Positions 54,718-63,017 of a stretch of 64,000 nt of DNA are shown here, piece by piece (the stretch's first letter is position 1; each line of letters starts with the position of its first letter). Location: assembly GCA_036558125.1 (NCBI GenBank), contig DATBGE010000082.1:174666-238665 (forward strand), written 5' to 3'. The notes under the pieces are model-generated. The model was not told the origin of the DNA. It made no database searches and saw nothing but the letters and a program-made list of their open reading frames with translations. The DNA comes from DATBGE01 sp036558125 (GTDB lineage Bacteria; Gemmatimonadota; Gemmatimonadetes; Gemmatimonadales; GWC2-71-9). The position numbers and the translations under genes are program-made.

Positions 54718-57186
54718 ATGGGTCTTCATCATGTAATGCCGCTTCGGCGGCTGCTGCGCCCGCACTTCCTGTTGCCGCTCCTCACGACTTGCCTTGCCGA
54801 CCCGGCTCCGCTTGCGGTGCGCAACAGTCCCGCATCGTTGCACTCGCACTTCGTCGCCAATCTGCTGGTGGATCCTGGGTTCGAAGCCGGAGGTCAATCC
54901 TGGGCGAACAGCTCAGCGGCGCTACGCTCCGTGGATCAGAGCCGGGTTTACGACGGCGCCGCAGCCCAGCGTATCAGCGCAGCCTCGGCGAGCGAGTCCG
55001 CGGTATTCCAGGACAGGAGCGTCATCGCGGAGAGCAGCTACGCCGCTTTGGGCTGGATCGCTACCGATGCGATGGACGGAGGGCGCGCCATTCTCGAGGT
55101 TCTGTGGCTCGCGACACCGGGGCTCGGGGATAGCATTCCCGCAGGCCACCTGGTTGGCACTTCCCTGATCGGCCAGCTCGATCAGACAAGCGACTGGACC
55201 TCCTTCGCCAGCTCCATCACCGCTCCGGTGGGGGCGGTGATCGCCCGATTCCAGCTGCGAGTGGAACTGGAGCCGGACGATGCGGGCACTGCCTGGTTCG
55301 ATGAGCTCTCCCTGGGCGGCCCTGAACTGGTGGATGACACGCCACCTACCGTGGCGATCACCTCGCCCCTCGCCGGTGATACTCTCACCACTCCGACGGT
55401 CGTGTCCGCTACCGCCTTTGACGACGGCGAAGTAGCGATGGTGCAGTTCTTCGTCGATGGTGTGCAGATCGGTACCGACCTTCTGGTTCCGCCGTACGAA
55501 GTCCTCCTTGCCACCGACACTTTCCCGACCGGTCCCCTCGGCCTGACCGCTACTGCCCATGATACCGCGGGTAACAGTGCGACCTCGGAATCGGTGCCGG
55601 TGATCGTGTTCCATCCCGATACCACACCTCCCGTTGTGGCTATAACCTCACCGCTCAACGGAGCCACGGTTTCGGGCGTGATCGCGGTGGCGGCCAGCGC
55701 GGTGGACGAGGGGCTGGTTGTCGGGGTGCAATTTCAGTTGAACGGAGTCAATCTGGGAGCGGAGGTAACTGCCTCGCCTTTTCAGACCCAACTGGACACC
55801 CGCACGTTGCCTAACGGCGCTGTCGTCCTGACGGCAGCTGCGCGTGACACCGCGGGAAACGATACCGTTTCCGCACCGGTTCAGGTCACGGTGTTCAATC
55901 AGCCTGTGCCCCCGATGAATATCGTGCTCATCCTGAGCGACGATCAGCGGGCCAACACGATGGCGCAGATGCCGCTGACCCAGAGCCTCCTCGCCACTCC
56001 GGGAGTTCAGTTCGTGAACGGGTTCGCGACGACGCCGCTGTGTTGTCCCGCCCGGGCCACGATTCTGACCGGATTGTATACCCACAACCACCACGTCCTG
56101 ACGGAGGCGGCGCCGTACGGCGCTCCTGCCTTTTCAGATGTCTCGACCATCGGAACGTGGCTTCAGGGGGCGGGCTATCGGACCGCGCTGGTCGGCAAGT
56201 ACATGAACCGGTACGACAAGAAACTGCCGTGGCCTTATCAACCGCCGGGGTGGTCCTACTGGGCGGCCTTCAAGACCACCGCGTATTACAACTACCGCCT
56301 GGTAGAGAATAAGAAGGAAGTGCTGTACGGCTCGGCTACGGCCAACTATTCAACCAAGGTTCTCACGTCCAAGGCAGTAGCGTTCATCAACTCGACTCCC
56401 GCGGGCCAGCCGCTCTTCCTGCTCTACGCTCCCTTCGGGCCCCATGCGCCGGCCACCCCGGCGAGTGCCGACAAGACCTTGTTCAGTACGCTTCCCAAAT
56501 GGCGGCCACCGGCCTTCAACGAAGCGGATGTCAGCGACAAACCGAGCTGGGTGAAGCAGCTTCCGGTCCTGACGGCCGCCCAGATCAAGACGCAGGACAA
56601 CTTCCGGCTCAATCAGCTGCGAACTCTGCAGGCCGTTGATCGCGGCGTTAGGGACATCGTCAACGCGCTGGTGAATACCGGGCGTATGTCGAATACCGCG
56701 ATCGTATTCGCGTCAGATAACGGGTTGTCGTGGGGAGAACACCGCTTTTTATACAAGAATTGCCTCTATGACGAGTGTATCCGAATTCCGTTCATCGTGC
56801 TGGCACCCGGTGTCAGCCCGCGGGTCGACAGCAGTTTTGTCTCGCTCGCCGACTTGGCTCCGACCTTCGCACAGTGGGCGCGGGTGACGCCTCCCGCGGC
56901 AGTAAATGGGCAGAGCCTGGTCGGCTTGCTCGCGAACCCCGGATTGAACTGGCGGCAGGAGCTGCTGGTTGAAGTGCTGGCGACCGCCGACCCGGCTTCA
57001 CACGAAGGACTCTTCAGCGGCGTTCGCACGAAGCGGTACGCCTATGCAGAGTACACGACGGGCGATATCGAACTGTATGACATGCTGCTGGATCCCAACC
57101 AGCTGACCAACATTGCCGGGGTTTCATCCAATTCGACCTTGGTGGGGCAACTGCACTCGTTGGTCGCTCAGCTCAAGGCCCAGTAG
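54718..57186 (+). CDS. Secreted sulfatase with carbohydrate-binding-like and Ig-like modules
   Basis: The 822-aa protein has several parts: an N-terminal export signal with possible lipobox LTTC, a jelly-roll carbohydrate-binding-like module (~45-200; LLVDPGFEAGGQSW to TAWFDELSLGG), and two Ig-like repeats (~205-395), each beginning PP-VAITSPL. The sulfatase domain follows (~399-822) with the metal-binding DD at 408-409 (LILSDDQR) and the formylglycine motif C442-C-P-A-R446. It would hydrolyse sulfate esters of an extracellular glycan. Start ATG 54718; ATG 54736 also gives a signal peptide. No maturase is in the window. Confidence 0.88.
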   Translation: MGLHHVMPLRRLLRPHFLLPLLTTCLADPAPLAVRNSPASLHSHFVANLLVDPGFEAGGQSWANSSAALRSVDQSRVYDGAAAQRISAASASESAVFQDRSVIAESSYAALGWIATDAMDGGRAILEVLWLATPGLGDSIPAGHLVGTSLIGQLDQTSDWTSFASSITAPVGAVIARFQLRVELEPDDAGTAWFDELSLGGPELVDDTPPTVAITSPLAGDTLTTPTVVSATAFDDGEVAMVQFFVDGVQIGTDLLVPPYEVLLATDTFPTGPLGLTATAHDTAGNSATSESVPVIVFHPDTTPPVVAITSPLNGATVSGVIAVAASAVDEGLVVGVQFQLNGVNLGAEVTASPFQTQLDTRTLPNGAVVLTAAARDTAGNDTVSAPVQVTVFNQPVPPMNIVLILSDDQRANTMAQMPLTQSLLATPGVQFVNGFATTPLCCPARATILTGLYTHNHHVLTEAAPYGAPAFSDVSTIGTWLQGAGYRTALVGKYMNRYDKKLPWPYQPPGWSYWAAFKTTAYYNYRLVENKKEVLYGSATANYSTKVLTSKAVAFINSTPAGQPLFLLYAPFGPHAPATPASADKTLFSTLPKWRPPAFNEADVSDKPSWVKQLPVLTAAQIKTQDNFRLNQLRTLQAVDRGVRDIVNALVNTGRMSNTAIVFASDNGLSWGEHRFLYKNCLYDECIRIPFIVLAPGVSPRVDSSFVSLADLAPTFAQWARVTPPAAVNGQSLVGLLANPGLNWRQELLVEVLATADPASHEGLFSGVRTKRYAYAEYTTGDIELYDMLLDPNQLTNIAGVSSNSTLVGQLHSLVAQLKAQ

Positions 57187-57263
57187 GTCGGTCAGTTGCT
57201 GCCAGCTATAGCTCGGTGAGCGCCCTCCGTGCTAACGGCTAACTGCGATCGCTTGTCCCTCGG

Positions 57264-59351
57264 TCACAATCCCCACCCGATCGACACCCGCACAGCCCGC
57301 GGCTCCACCGGATGGAAGTGCACATCATCCACTCCACTCGCCGGCTCACCCTGGAGACGTGAGGTGTAGTAGTACTGGATATCGCTCGCCTCGGTGTCGA
57401 AGAGGTTGAGCACGCTGGCCTGGATGCGAATCCCCCGGAGGAGGAAGCCGGCCTCGGCGTTCACCAGCGTCGTCGGCGTTGCCTGCACCGAGTTGTCCTC
57501 GATCAACGGGTACGATCCGAAGTGGCGCACCCGGATCGAGCCGAACGGCCCGCTTGCCTTTGGGGCCCAGGTGATCCCCGCCGCGACGACGCTCTCCAGG
57601 GCTCCCGGGATGTGATCTTCGCCGCTTGGAGCACCGCTGAAACGGGCATGAGAGAAGGACACGTCCGCGTCGAGCGATAGCTGCGGCGTCGCTCGATAGA
57701 AGTTGGCCCAGGTGATCCCCCGACGCCGGCTCGCAGCGGAGGGCTCCGTCGCCCCGCCGTCGCCGATGAAGAGCAGCTCGCTGTCGAGGTTGAGCAGCCA
57801 GAGCGAGACAGTGGACCGCCAGTTCTGCACCGGCGACACCCGAATCCCGAGCTCGGCGCCACGCGAGCGCACCAGCGGATCTACCTGGCTCGCCGGCCCG
57901 CCCGTCACTGGATCGGTCGTGATGGTGGTGCCTCTCGCGTCGTTACTGTGAAAGCCGAAGCCGCCACTGACATAGAACTCCGTCGTGGCTGATGGAGCGA
58001 AGATGAGCGATGCCTTCGGGCTGACGATGCCAGCGGTGCGGTGGCCAGCGTTCTCCGGCCGGTCTCCCGATACGTTGAAGGTGTAGAGATCTCCCCGTAC
58101 GCCGAGCACGCTGCGGAACCAGTCACGCCAGCGGGACTCGGCTTGCAGCCAGACTCCGGTTCCCCATTCCGTCACATCGTCTTGCCGGACTGTGCCGATC
58201 CGATTCCGAGCCTGGGTGTGGTAGAGGCCCAGACCATCCACGAAGTCGGCCCGGGTCTGCAGTCCCATCTTGAAGATGTGGGAGACGCCGAGTGACTGGC
58301 CCGGCTGGGTGTGGCTGGCGCTGCCGCCCAGCACAACACGGTGCTCGCGCTGGTTGAACTGGTCGCCGTTGACCGGATCGTCGAGGAAGTAGGCGAAGTT
58401 GGAGAAGAGGCTCAGGTCGGAGTAGATCCCGAACAACTGAACGTCCTGCACCGAGCTGGCGCCCAGATGGCGCCACGAACCGGAGAGGCTGTAGCGCTGC
58501 GTGTTGCCACCGTCGGTGGGATCGATCTGGCCGAACCGGCTGATCAGGCCGCTCGCGACGGCGCGGTCGGGGATCTGGTCGCTCGCGTCCCACTGGTTGT
58601 GATAGGCCATGCCGAGTACGGAGAACTGTGAATTCCCCCGTTCCCAGGAGTAGCGCGCGAGGCCACTAAACTTGCGCAGCTCCTCTGACACCTCCCACGG
58701 GCCGTTGTAACCCTTGGCTTCTCCTCCGATCAACAGGTCTCCACTTCCGATTCGCCGTGATCCACCGAGCGCCACGCGAGCCAGTCCATTCTCACCAGCA
58801 CTGACCGTTCCGAACGGCTGGGCCAGCTTCTTGACCAAGTGCACCTCGGCACCACCGGCGCTGCCAAAGTCTCCCATGTCGGCGTGATAGACCCCCAGGC
58901 GATAGTCGAGGTAATCCACCAGCTCCGGGATCAGGAAATTGAGGTCGGTATAGCCCTGGCCATGAGCATGGCTCGGCATGTTGACCGGCATGCCCTCGAG
59001 TTTGGTCTGGAAGTCGGTGCCATGGTCCAGGTTGAAACCGCGGACGAAGTATTGGTTGGCCTTTCCGTCGCCGGAGTGCTGGGTCACGATGACACCGGGG
59101 ACGGTCTCCAGCAGCTCGCCTTCGCGGAGGAGGGGGCGAAGCCGCAGGTCCACGGCCCCGACGTGCCCCTGGGATGCTGAGGCGGCGATGCCGATCAGGT
59201 TGTCCACCCGGCCGACGACGGTAATAGGAGCGAGTTCTTTGGCCTTGGAAGGGTCCGTGGATACGGCGGAGGCGGTATCCTGCGCGGCCAGGTGAACCGA
59301 CAGCGCCATCAGCAACACGAGAGGAATCAGGACTCGGGTACGGGGCTTCAT
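57264..59351 (-). CDS. TonB-dependent outer-membrane receptor
   Basis: The 695-aa protein has a signal peptide (VLIPLVLLMALSVHLAAQ), a plug domain (ELLETVPGVIVTQHSGDGKANQYFVRGFNLDHGTDF) and a long beta-barrel ending ...VRVSIGWGL. The plug includes HAHGQGYTDLNFLIPELV, as in receptors whose ligand is not a known siderophore. The ligand is unknown. The ATG at 59351 gives the proper signal peptide; an upstream ATG at 59402 would add 17 residues. It converges with the sulfatase gene and diverges from the small DMT gene. Confidence 0.9.
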   Translation of the reverse strand: MKPRTRVLIPLVLLMALSVHLAAQDTASAVSTDPSKAKELAPITVVGRVDNLIGIAASASQGHVGAVDLRLRPLLREGELLETVPGVIVTQHSGDGKANQYFVRGFNLDHGTDFQTKLEGMPVNMPSHAHGQGYTDLNFLIPELVDYLDYRLGVYHADMGDFGSAGGAEVHLVKKLAQPFGTVSAGENGLARVALGGSRRIGSGDLLIGGEAKGYNGPWEVSEELRKFSGLARYSWERGNSQFSVLGMAYHNQWDASDQIPDRAVASGLISRFGQIDPTDGGNTQRYSLSGSWRHLGASSVQDVQLFGIYSDLSLFSNFAYFLDDPVNGDQFNQREHRVVLGGSASHTQPGQSLGVSHIFKMGLQTRADFVDGLGLYHTQARNRIGTVRQDDVTEWGTGVWLQAESRWRDWFRSVLGVRGDLYTFNVSGDRPENAGHRTAGIVSPKASLIFAPSATTEFYVSGGFGFHSNDARGTTITTDPVTGGPASQVDPLVRSRGAELGIRVSPVQNWRSTVSLWLLNLDSELLFIGDGGATEPSAASRRRGITWANFYRATPQLSLDADVSFSHARFSGAPSGEDHIPGALESVVAAGITWAPKASGPFGSIRVRHFGSYPLIEDNSVQATPTTLVNAEAGFLLRGIRIQASVLNLFDTEASDIQYYYTSRLQGEPASGVDDVHFHPVEPRAVRVSIGWGL

Positions 59352-59439
59352 GACCGAGCTCCAAGCTACCCAAGAGAATTGGTTCGACAACAGAGGCCAC
59401 ATCTTCTACGCCGACGGGGAGGGGGCGGATCTATTCTGG

Positions 59440-59494
59440 AGGCGTAGCCCTTTCAGGGGAGATTAGTTTGCTCCGTGAGGTCATCCTAACGCCT
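59440..59494 (+). promoter_or_regulatory. Possible structured 5' leader before the DMT gene
   Basis: AGGCGTAG (59440-59447) can pair with CTAACGCCT (59486-59494, one bulged T). Enclosed are CCCT-TTC-AGGG (59448-59458) and GGAG/CTCC (59458-59461 with 59471-59474). The structure ends 6 bases before the GAGGT ribosome site. It does not match a riboswitch consensus I know; it may be chance. Confidence 0.3.
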
Positions 59495-59510
59495 GACGTG
59501 GAGGTACCCA

Positions 59511-59858
59511 ATGAGCCCCCGCCCGCTGCTTCAGGCCACCGGATTGCTCGCGGTGTCCAATGTGTTCATGACGTTCGCCTGGTATGCCCACCTGCGGAAC
59601 CTGGGGGGCCGACCCTGGTTTGTCGCTGCGTTTGCCAGCTGGGGAATCGCGCTGTTCGAGTATCTGTTTCAGGTTCCGGCCAACCGGATCGGCTACACCA
59701 CGATGAGCCTTCCCCAGCTCAAGATTCTGCAGGAAGTGATCACCCTCGCCGTCTTCGTGCCGTTTGCGGTGATCTACATGCGGCAGCCGATGAGACTGGA
59801 CTATCTCTGGGCGGCGTTGTGCATCTTGGGGGCGGTTTACTTCGTGTTTCGGCGGTAG
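59511..59858 (+). CDS. DMT-superfamily small membrane protein (DUF486)
   Basis: The 115-aa inner-membrane protein has four hydrophobic segments and the DUF486 pattern: VSNVFMTFAWYAHL, SWGIALFEYLFQVPANRIGY, LPQLKILQEVITLAVFVPF and LWAALCILGAVYFVFRR. DUF486 proteins belong to the drug/metabolite transporter superfamily; the substrate is unknown. A GAGGT ribosome site lies 5 bases before the ATG. It is divergent from the TonB receptor gene with 159 bases between, which include the possible structured leader. Confidence 0.9.
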   Translation: MSPRPLLQATGLLAVSNVFMTFAWYAHLRNLGGRPWFVAAFASWGIALFEYLFQVPANRIGYTTMSLPQLKILQEVITLAVFVPFAVIYMRQPMRLDYLWAALCILGAVYFVFRR

Positions 59859-59920
59859 GTGGGAGGGGACAGAGCCGTCCGCCATCAGCATTCGGAATGG
59901 GGATCGCTTGGAGCGCACCT

Positions 59921-60006
59921 CATCCCGAGCTCAGCGAGGGATCTGGCGTTCCGGCCGCACTCCAAGACATCGATGCTAGATCCCTTCTCGCTTCGCGCCT
60001 CGGATG
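59921..60006. repeat. Palindromic dispersed element (CATCCCGAGC type)
   Basis: The left arm, CATCCCGAGC plus TCAGCGAGGGATCT (59921-59944), is 22 of 24 bases identical to the arm at 54505-54528. The right arm (59978-60006) starts AGATCCCT and ends CTCGGATG, the approximate reverse complement. It sits between the DMT gene and the end of the reverse-strand propeller operon, where it could act as a bidirectional stem-loop. The rest of the 175-base gap shows no gene. Confidence 0.7.
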
Positions 60007-60033
60007 CGGTGCCTTCAGTCCAAGGGCTGACGC

Positions 60034-61947
60034 CTAACGGTTCTTGGCTCCCGGCCTGACGGCTGGTTGCGGCGTATCCATGGCGCGGTAGTAAGTGAGT
60101 CCGCCGCCGCCGCCCCCTGAGAACAGATCCAGATCACCTGTGCCCCACAGATCAGCGAAGGCCGGCGTCGAATAGGGCGGCAGGTCGAGCAGAAGGGTCG
60201 AGTCAGGGACGAATCTTGGCGCCGAGCGACTTCCCAGATTGCGGAAGATGGCCGGCGCGCCCCGTTCGGTGCCTACGATCAGGCTCGGGAGGCTATCGCC
60301 GAACAGATCCGCAAAACGGGGCGCGGTTCGCCGTCCGAGCCTTTCCTCCAGAAAATCGTCGGTGAAAAGCACGAAGCGGGGTGTGCCCGGCGTGCCTTCG
60401 TTGCGGAAGTAGAGCACCCGGCCCGAAGACTCTCCCACGAACAGATCGAAATCGCCATCGCCATCGAAATCCACCAGCACCGGCACCGCATTGCTGCCGT
60501 GGGGGAGCCGCGCTACCGCGGAGTCGATCAGCAGGAACCGCGGTCCGGTCGAGTCAACCCCGGCATTGTGATACAGCGCGATCGCATCATGGAACTGCCC
60601 CAGAATCAGATCGGGTCTCCCGTCGCCATCCAGGTCACCGAAGGCCGGGGCGTAATGGAAGGCCGGCTCGACCTTCAGCCTGCCGCGGAGCGAAAACGTT
60701 GGGGTGGTTCGGGTGCCGGTATTCTCGAACCAGTAGAGAGCGCCCTGGTGGACATCATCGGGGTCGATCTTGGTTCCTACGACCAGATCGGAATCGCCGT
60801 CGCCGTCCAAATCCGCCAGGGCTGGCACGCTCTCGCTGCCGAGGTCGACCCCATTGAGCAGGCGCGCGGTGCGTACGGTCCAGGTCACCGGACCGGTCTT
60901 GTCCAGTTCATAGAGATTGTCGCGGCTGGTCTTGATCGGGTTGAACGCCCCACCCAGGACGCCGACCACCAGGTCGAGCTGGCCGGCACCGCGCAGGTCT
61001 CCGAATGCGGGAGCGTTATAGCCGCTGGTCTCCAGAGGAGCGTTCTGCGGGAAGGAGATCCGTTCCGAATGGAAGTCCAGGTGGCGACAGTTGCCCACGT
61101 TCTTGAGCCACAGCAGGCCAGGCTCGAAAAAGTCTCCCCACAGGATGTCGGGATCGCCGTCCTGGTCCAGATCGGCCACGGCAAGCGTGTTGGCCCCGTG
61201 CAGACTCGCCCGCTGTCCGATGATCTTGATGTCCTCGAAGAAGTCAGTGATCAGCTGAAACTTCGGTGTCCCTGCTGAATCAATGGTCTGCAACTCGTAC
61301 CGAGCCATGGTACCGTCCACCCGGCCGAGCAGCATGTCCATCCGGCCGTTGCAGTCGAGGTCCGCGAACTGCGCGATGTTCTGCCGGTCGGCGTAGATCG
61401 GCGTACCGGTGACGTCCTTCAGGGTATCCGCCACGACCACGAACTGAGGATTCCCGCGGGTCCCGGCATTGTGGTAGTATCGGATGTAGCTGTACTTGGA
61501 CTCCGCAAACAGGTCGGGGAGGCTGTCTCCATCAACATCCGCGAAGCGATACCACTCTCCGATATCGAGATTCTCGTAGCGGTCGCTTTGCCACTGCCAG
61601 CGGAGCGAATCTCCGCTGCCACTCCTGGTGAAGTGGGAGAGTTCTCCGGTGTTTTCCTGGATGAACAAATCGGGAAGCCCCTTCCCCTGGATATCCACGA
61701 GTTGCGGGCGCGGGTGTTCGTAGCCGCCGAGAAAGGGCAGGGGATAGGCGTGTCCCGCGGAGTCGAACACCGGGAACGGGGAAATCGCACGAACGAAGTG
61801 AGGAGGGCTGGTCCGGACTCGGCTCGTCAGCTGAGCAGCGGGAGTCGGAGCGGGGGTTCGCGTTGCCGGCGAACACCCGCCCCAGGCCTGGAACAGTGTC
61901 AGGAGCAACAGCTGGCGGGCCGGTGGGCCGGCTCGCCGCGAAATCAT
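60034..61947 (-). CDS. FG-GAP/VCBS-repeat lipoprotein
   Basis: The 637-aa predicted lipoprotein (lipobox WGGC, Cys25) is made of at least six FG-GAP/VCBS repeats with calcium-binding-like loops, for example DVDGDSLPDLF, DLDCNGRMDML, DLDQDGDPDIL, DLDGDGDSDLV, DLDGDGRPDLI and DFDGDGDFDLF. These fold as a beta-propeller like integrin alpha heads. The start ATG overlaps the stop of the YVTN gene, so it is the last gene of a three-gene operon. No catalytic domain is attached; a binding or scaffold role outside the cell is likely. Confidence 0.85.
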   Translation of the reverse strand: MISRRAGPPARQLLLLTLFQAWGGCSPATRTPAPTPAAQLTSRVRTSPPHFVRAISPFPVFDSAGHAYPLPFLGGYEHPRPQLVDIQGKGLPDLFIQENTGELSHFTRSGSGDSLRWQWQSDRYENLDIGEWYRFADVDGDSLPDLFAESKYSYIRYYHNAGTRGNPQFVVVADTLKDVTGTPIYADRQNIAQFADLDCNGRMDMLLGRVDGTMARYELQTIDSAGTPKFQLITDFFEDIKIIGQRASLHGANTLAVADLDQDGDPDILWGDFFEPGLLWLKNVGNCRHLDFHSERISFPQNAPLETSGYNAPAFGDLRGAGQLDLVVGVLGGAFNPIKTSRDNLYELDKTGPVTWTVRTARLLNGVDLGSESVPALADLDGDGDSDLVVGTKIDPDDVHQGALYWFENTGTRTTPTFSLRGRLKVEPAFHYAPAFGDLDGDGRPDLILGQFHDAIALYHNAGVDSTGPRFLLIDSAVARLPHGSNAVPVLVDFDGDGDFDLFVGESSGRVLYFRNEGTPGTPRFVLFTDDFLEERLGRRTAPRFADLFGDSLPSLIVGTERGAPAIFRNLGSRSAPRFVPDSTLLLDLPPYSTPAFADLWGTGDLDLFSGGGGGGLTYYRAMDTPQPAVRPGAKNR

Positions 61948-63017
61948 CGGGTGCCGCCCGACCCCATCCCGGCTCCGTCCGGCGCAGTGTCGAGCGTACG
62001 GACTACTTGGTGGCGGGCCTCATCGATCACGACCACGTGGCCGGGCCGGTCGGTGACTCCCGCCGCCATCCCCACGCCGCCCATGTCCATGGTCTTGCCG
62101 CTGTTGTGATTCGAGATGAACACCTGACCGTTCGGGGTGATCGCGATTCCGTGGGGCTGAGCGAATCCCGAGTCAGCGATGGTGCTGGTCACCTTGAAGG
62201 TTGCCACGTCGATCACGCTGACATCGTCGGACAGCTGGTTCGGCACCCAGATTTCCTTCCCATCGTCCGAGAACTGGACGTGCCAGGGCCACTTTCCGAC
62301 CCGGACGGTGTGGGTGAGCGATGGGTGGGCGGGATCCCGGAGGTCGAATCCCAGCACTTCCGCGGTCAGCTGGGCCGTAGCCGCGAGAGTGCGTCCATCC
62401 GGAGACACCGCAAACTGGACCATGACCCGATTGGAATCCCCCGGTACGTCGACCACATCGGCCCGGTCCTTCTTCACATCGTAGACCGCGATCTGATTGG
62501 TGCCGAGGCTGCCCACGTACGCATAGCGCCCGTCGCGACTGAGGGCGAGGGCGTGCGGGCGGGGGACGAGGACTTCCACCTCTTCGATCGACATGTCGGA
62601 CCGTTTGATCACCCCGATGCGCGAGGGGGCGCGCACCGCGGACATCGACCGGGTGGCGAACAGCCGATCGCCCTTCGGTTCGAGCGCCAGGAGACCAGGC
62701 GTCTCCATGGACGCCTGGCCCACGACCCGGTTGTTGCGGTCCAGTTTTACCACCGCGTTGTCTCCGACGAGAGAGACATACCAGTAGGAGCCGTCCGGCT
62801 CAACGGCCACGTGGTGCGGCTTGGCGTGGGCCGAGAAACCGAGTGTCTGCAGGTCCACGGTCGCGACGATGGTGTCGGCGACCGGATCGATCACGGTGAC
62901 CTTTGCGGCGGCCTGGTTCGCGACATAGACCCGAGCGGGATTTCCCCCGCCGGGTCCCTTGGCCGGCGCGACGGCGGCCAGCAGTGCCGCGGTCGCGAGA
63001 GTTAACCTGCCGGTCAC
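61944..63017 (-). CDS. YVTN-type beta-propeller protein
   Basis: The 357-aa secreted protein has a short signal (LTLATAALLAAVAPA) followed by YVTN/lactonase-like repeats: VYVANQAAAKVTVIDPVADTIV, YAYVGSLGTNQIAVYDV, and IWVPNQLSDDVSVIDVATF. The repeats give a seven-bladed propeller. No enzymatic residues could be assigned; surface-layer and 6-phosphogluconolactonase-like proteins share this fold. GTG start at 63017 overlaps the TGA of the upstream gene (GTGA) and its own stop overlaps the next gene. Confidence 0.85.
   Translation of the reverse strand: MTGRLTLATAALLAAVAPAKGPGGGNPARVYVANQAAAKVTVIDPVADTIVATVDLQTLGFSAHAKPHHVAVEPDGSYWYVSLVGDNAVVKLDRNNRVVGQASMETPGLLALEPKGDRLFATRSMSAVRAPSRIGVIKRSDMSIEEVEVLVPRPHALALSRDGRYAYVGSLGTNQIAVYDVKKDRADVVDVPGDSNRVMVQFAVSPDGRTLAATAQLTAEVLGFDLRDPAHPSLTHTVRVGKWPWHVQFSDDGKEIWVPNQLSDDVSVIDVATFKVTSTIADSGFAQPHGIAITPNGQVFISNHNSGKTMDMGGVGMAAGVTDRPGHVVVIDEARHQVVRTLDTAPDGAGMGSGGTR

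Noticed and set aside
59440..59510. yybP-ykoY (manganese) riboswitch, because of a GGGGAG segment
   Set aside because: Only the first few bases resemble the consensus; the remaining conserved parts are not found.
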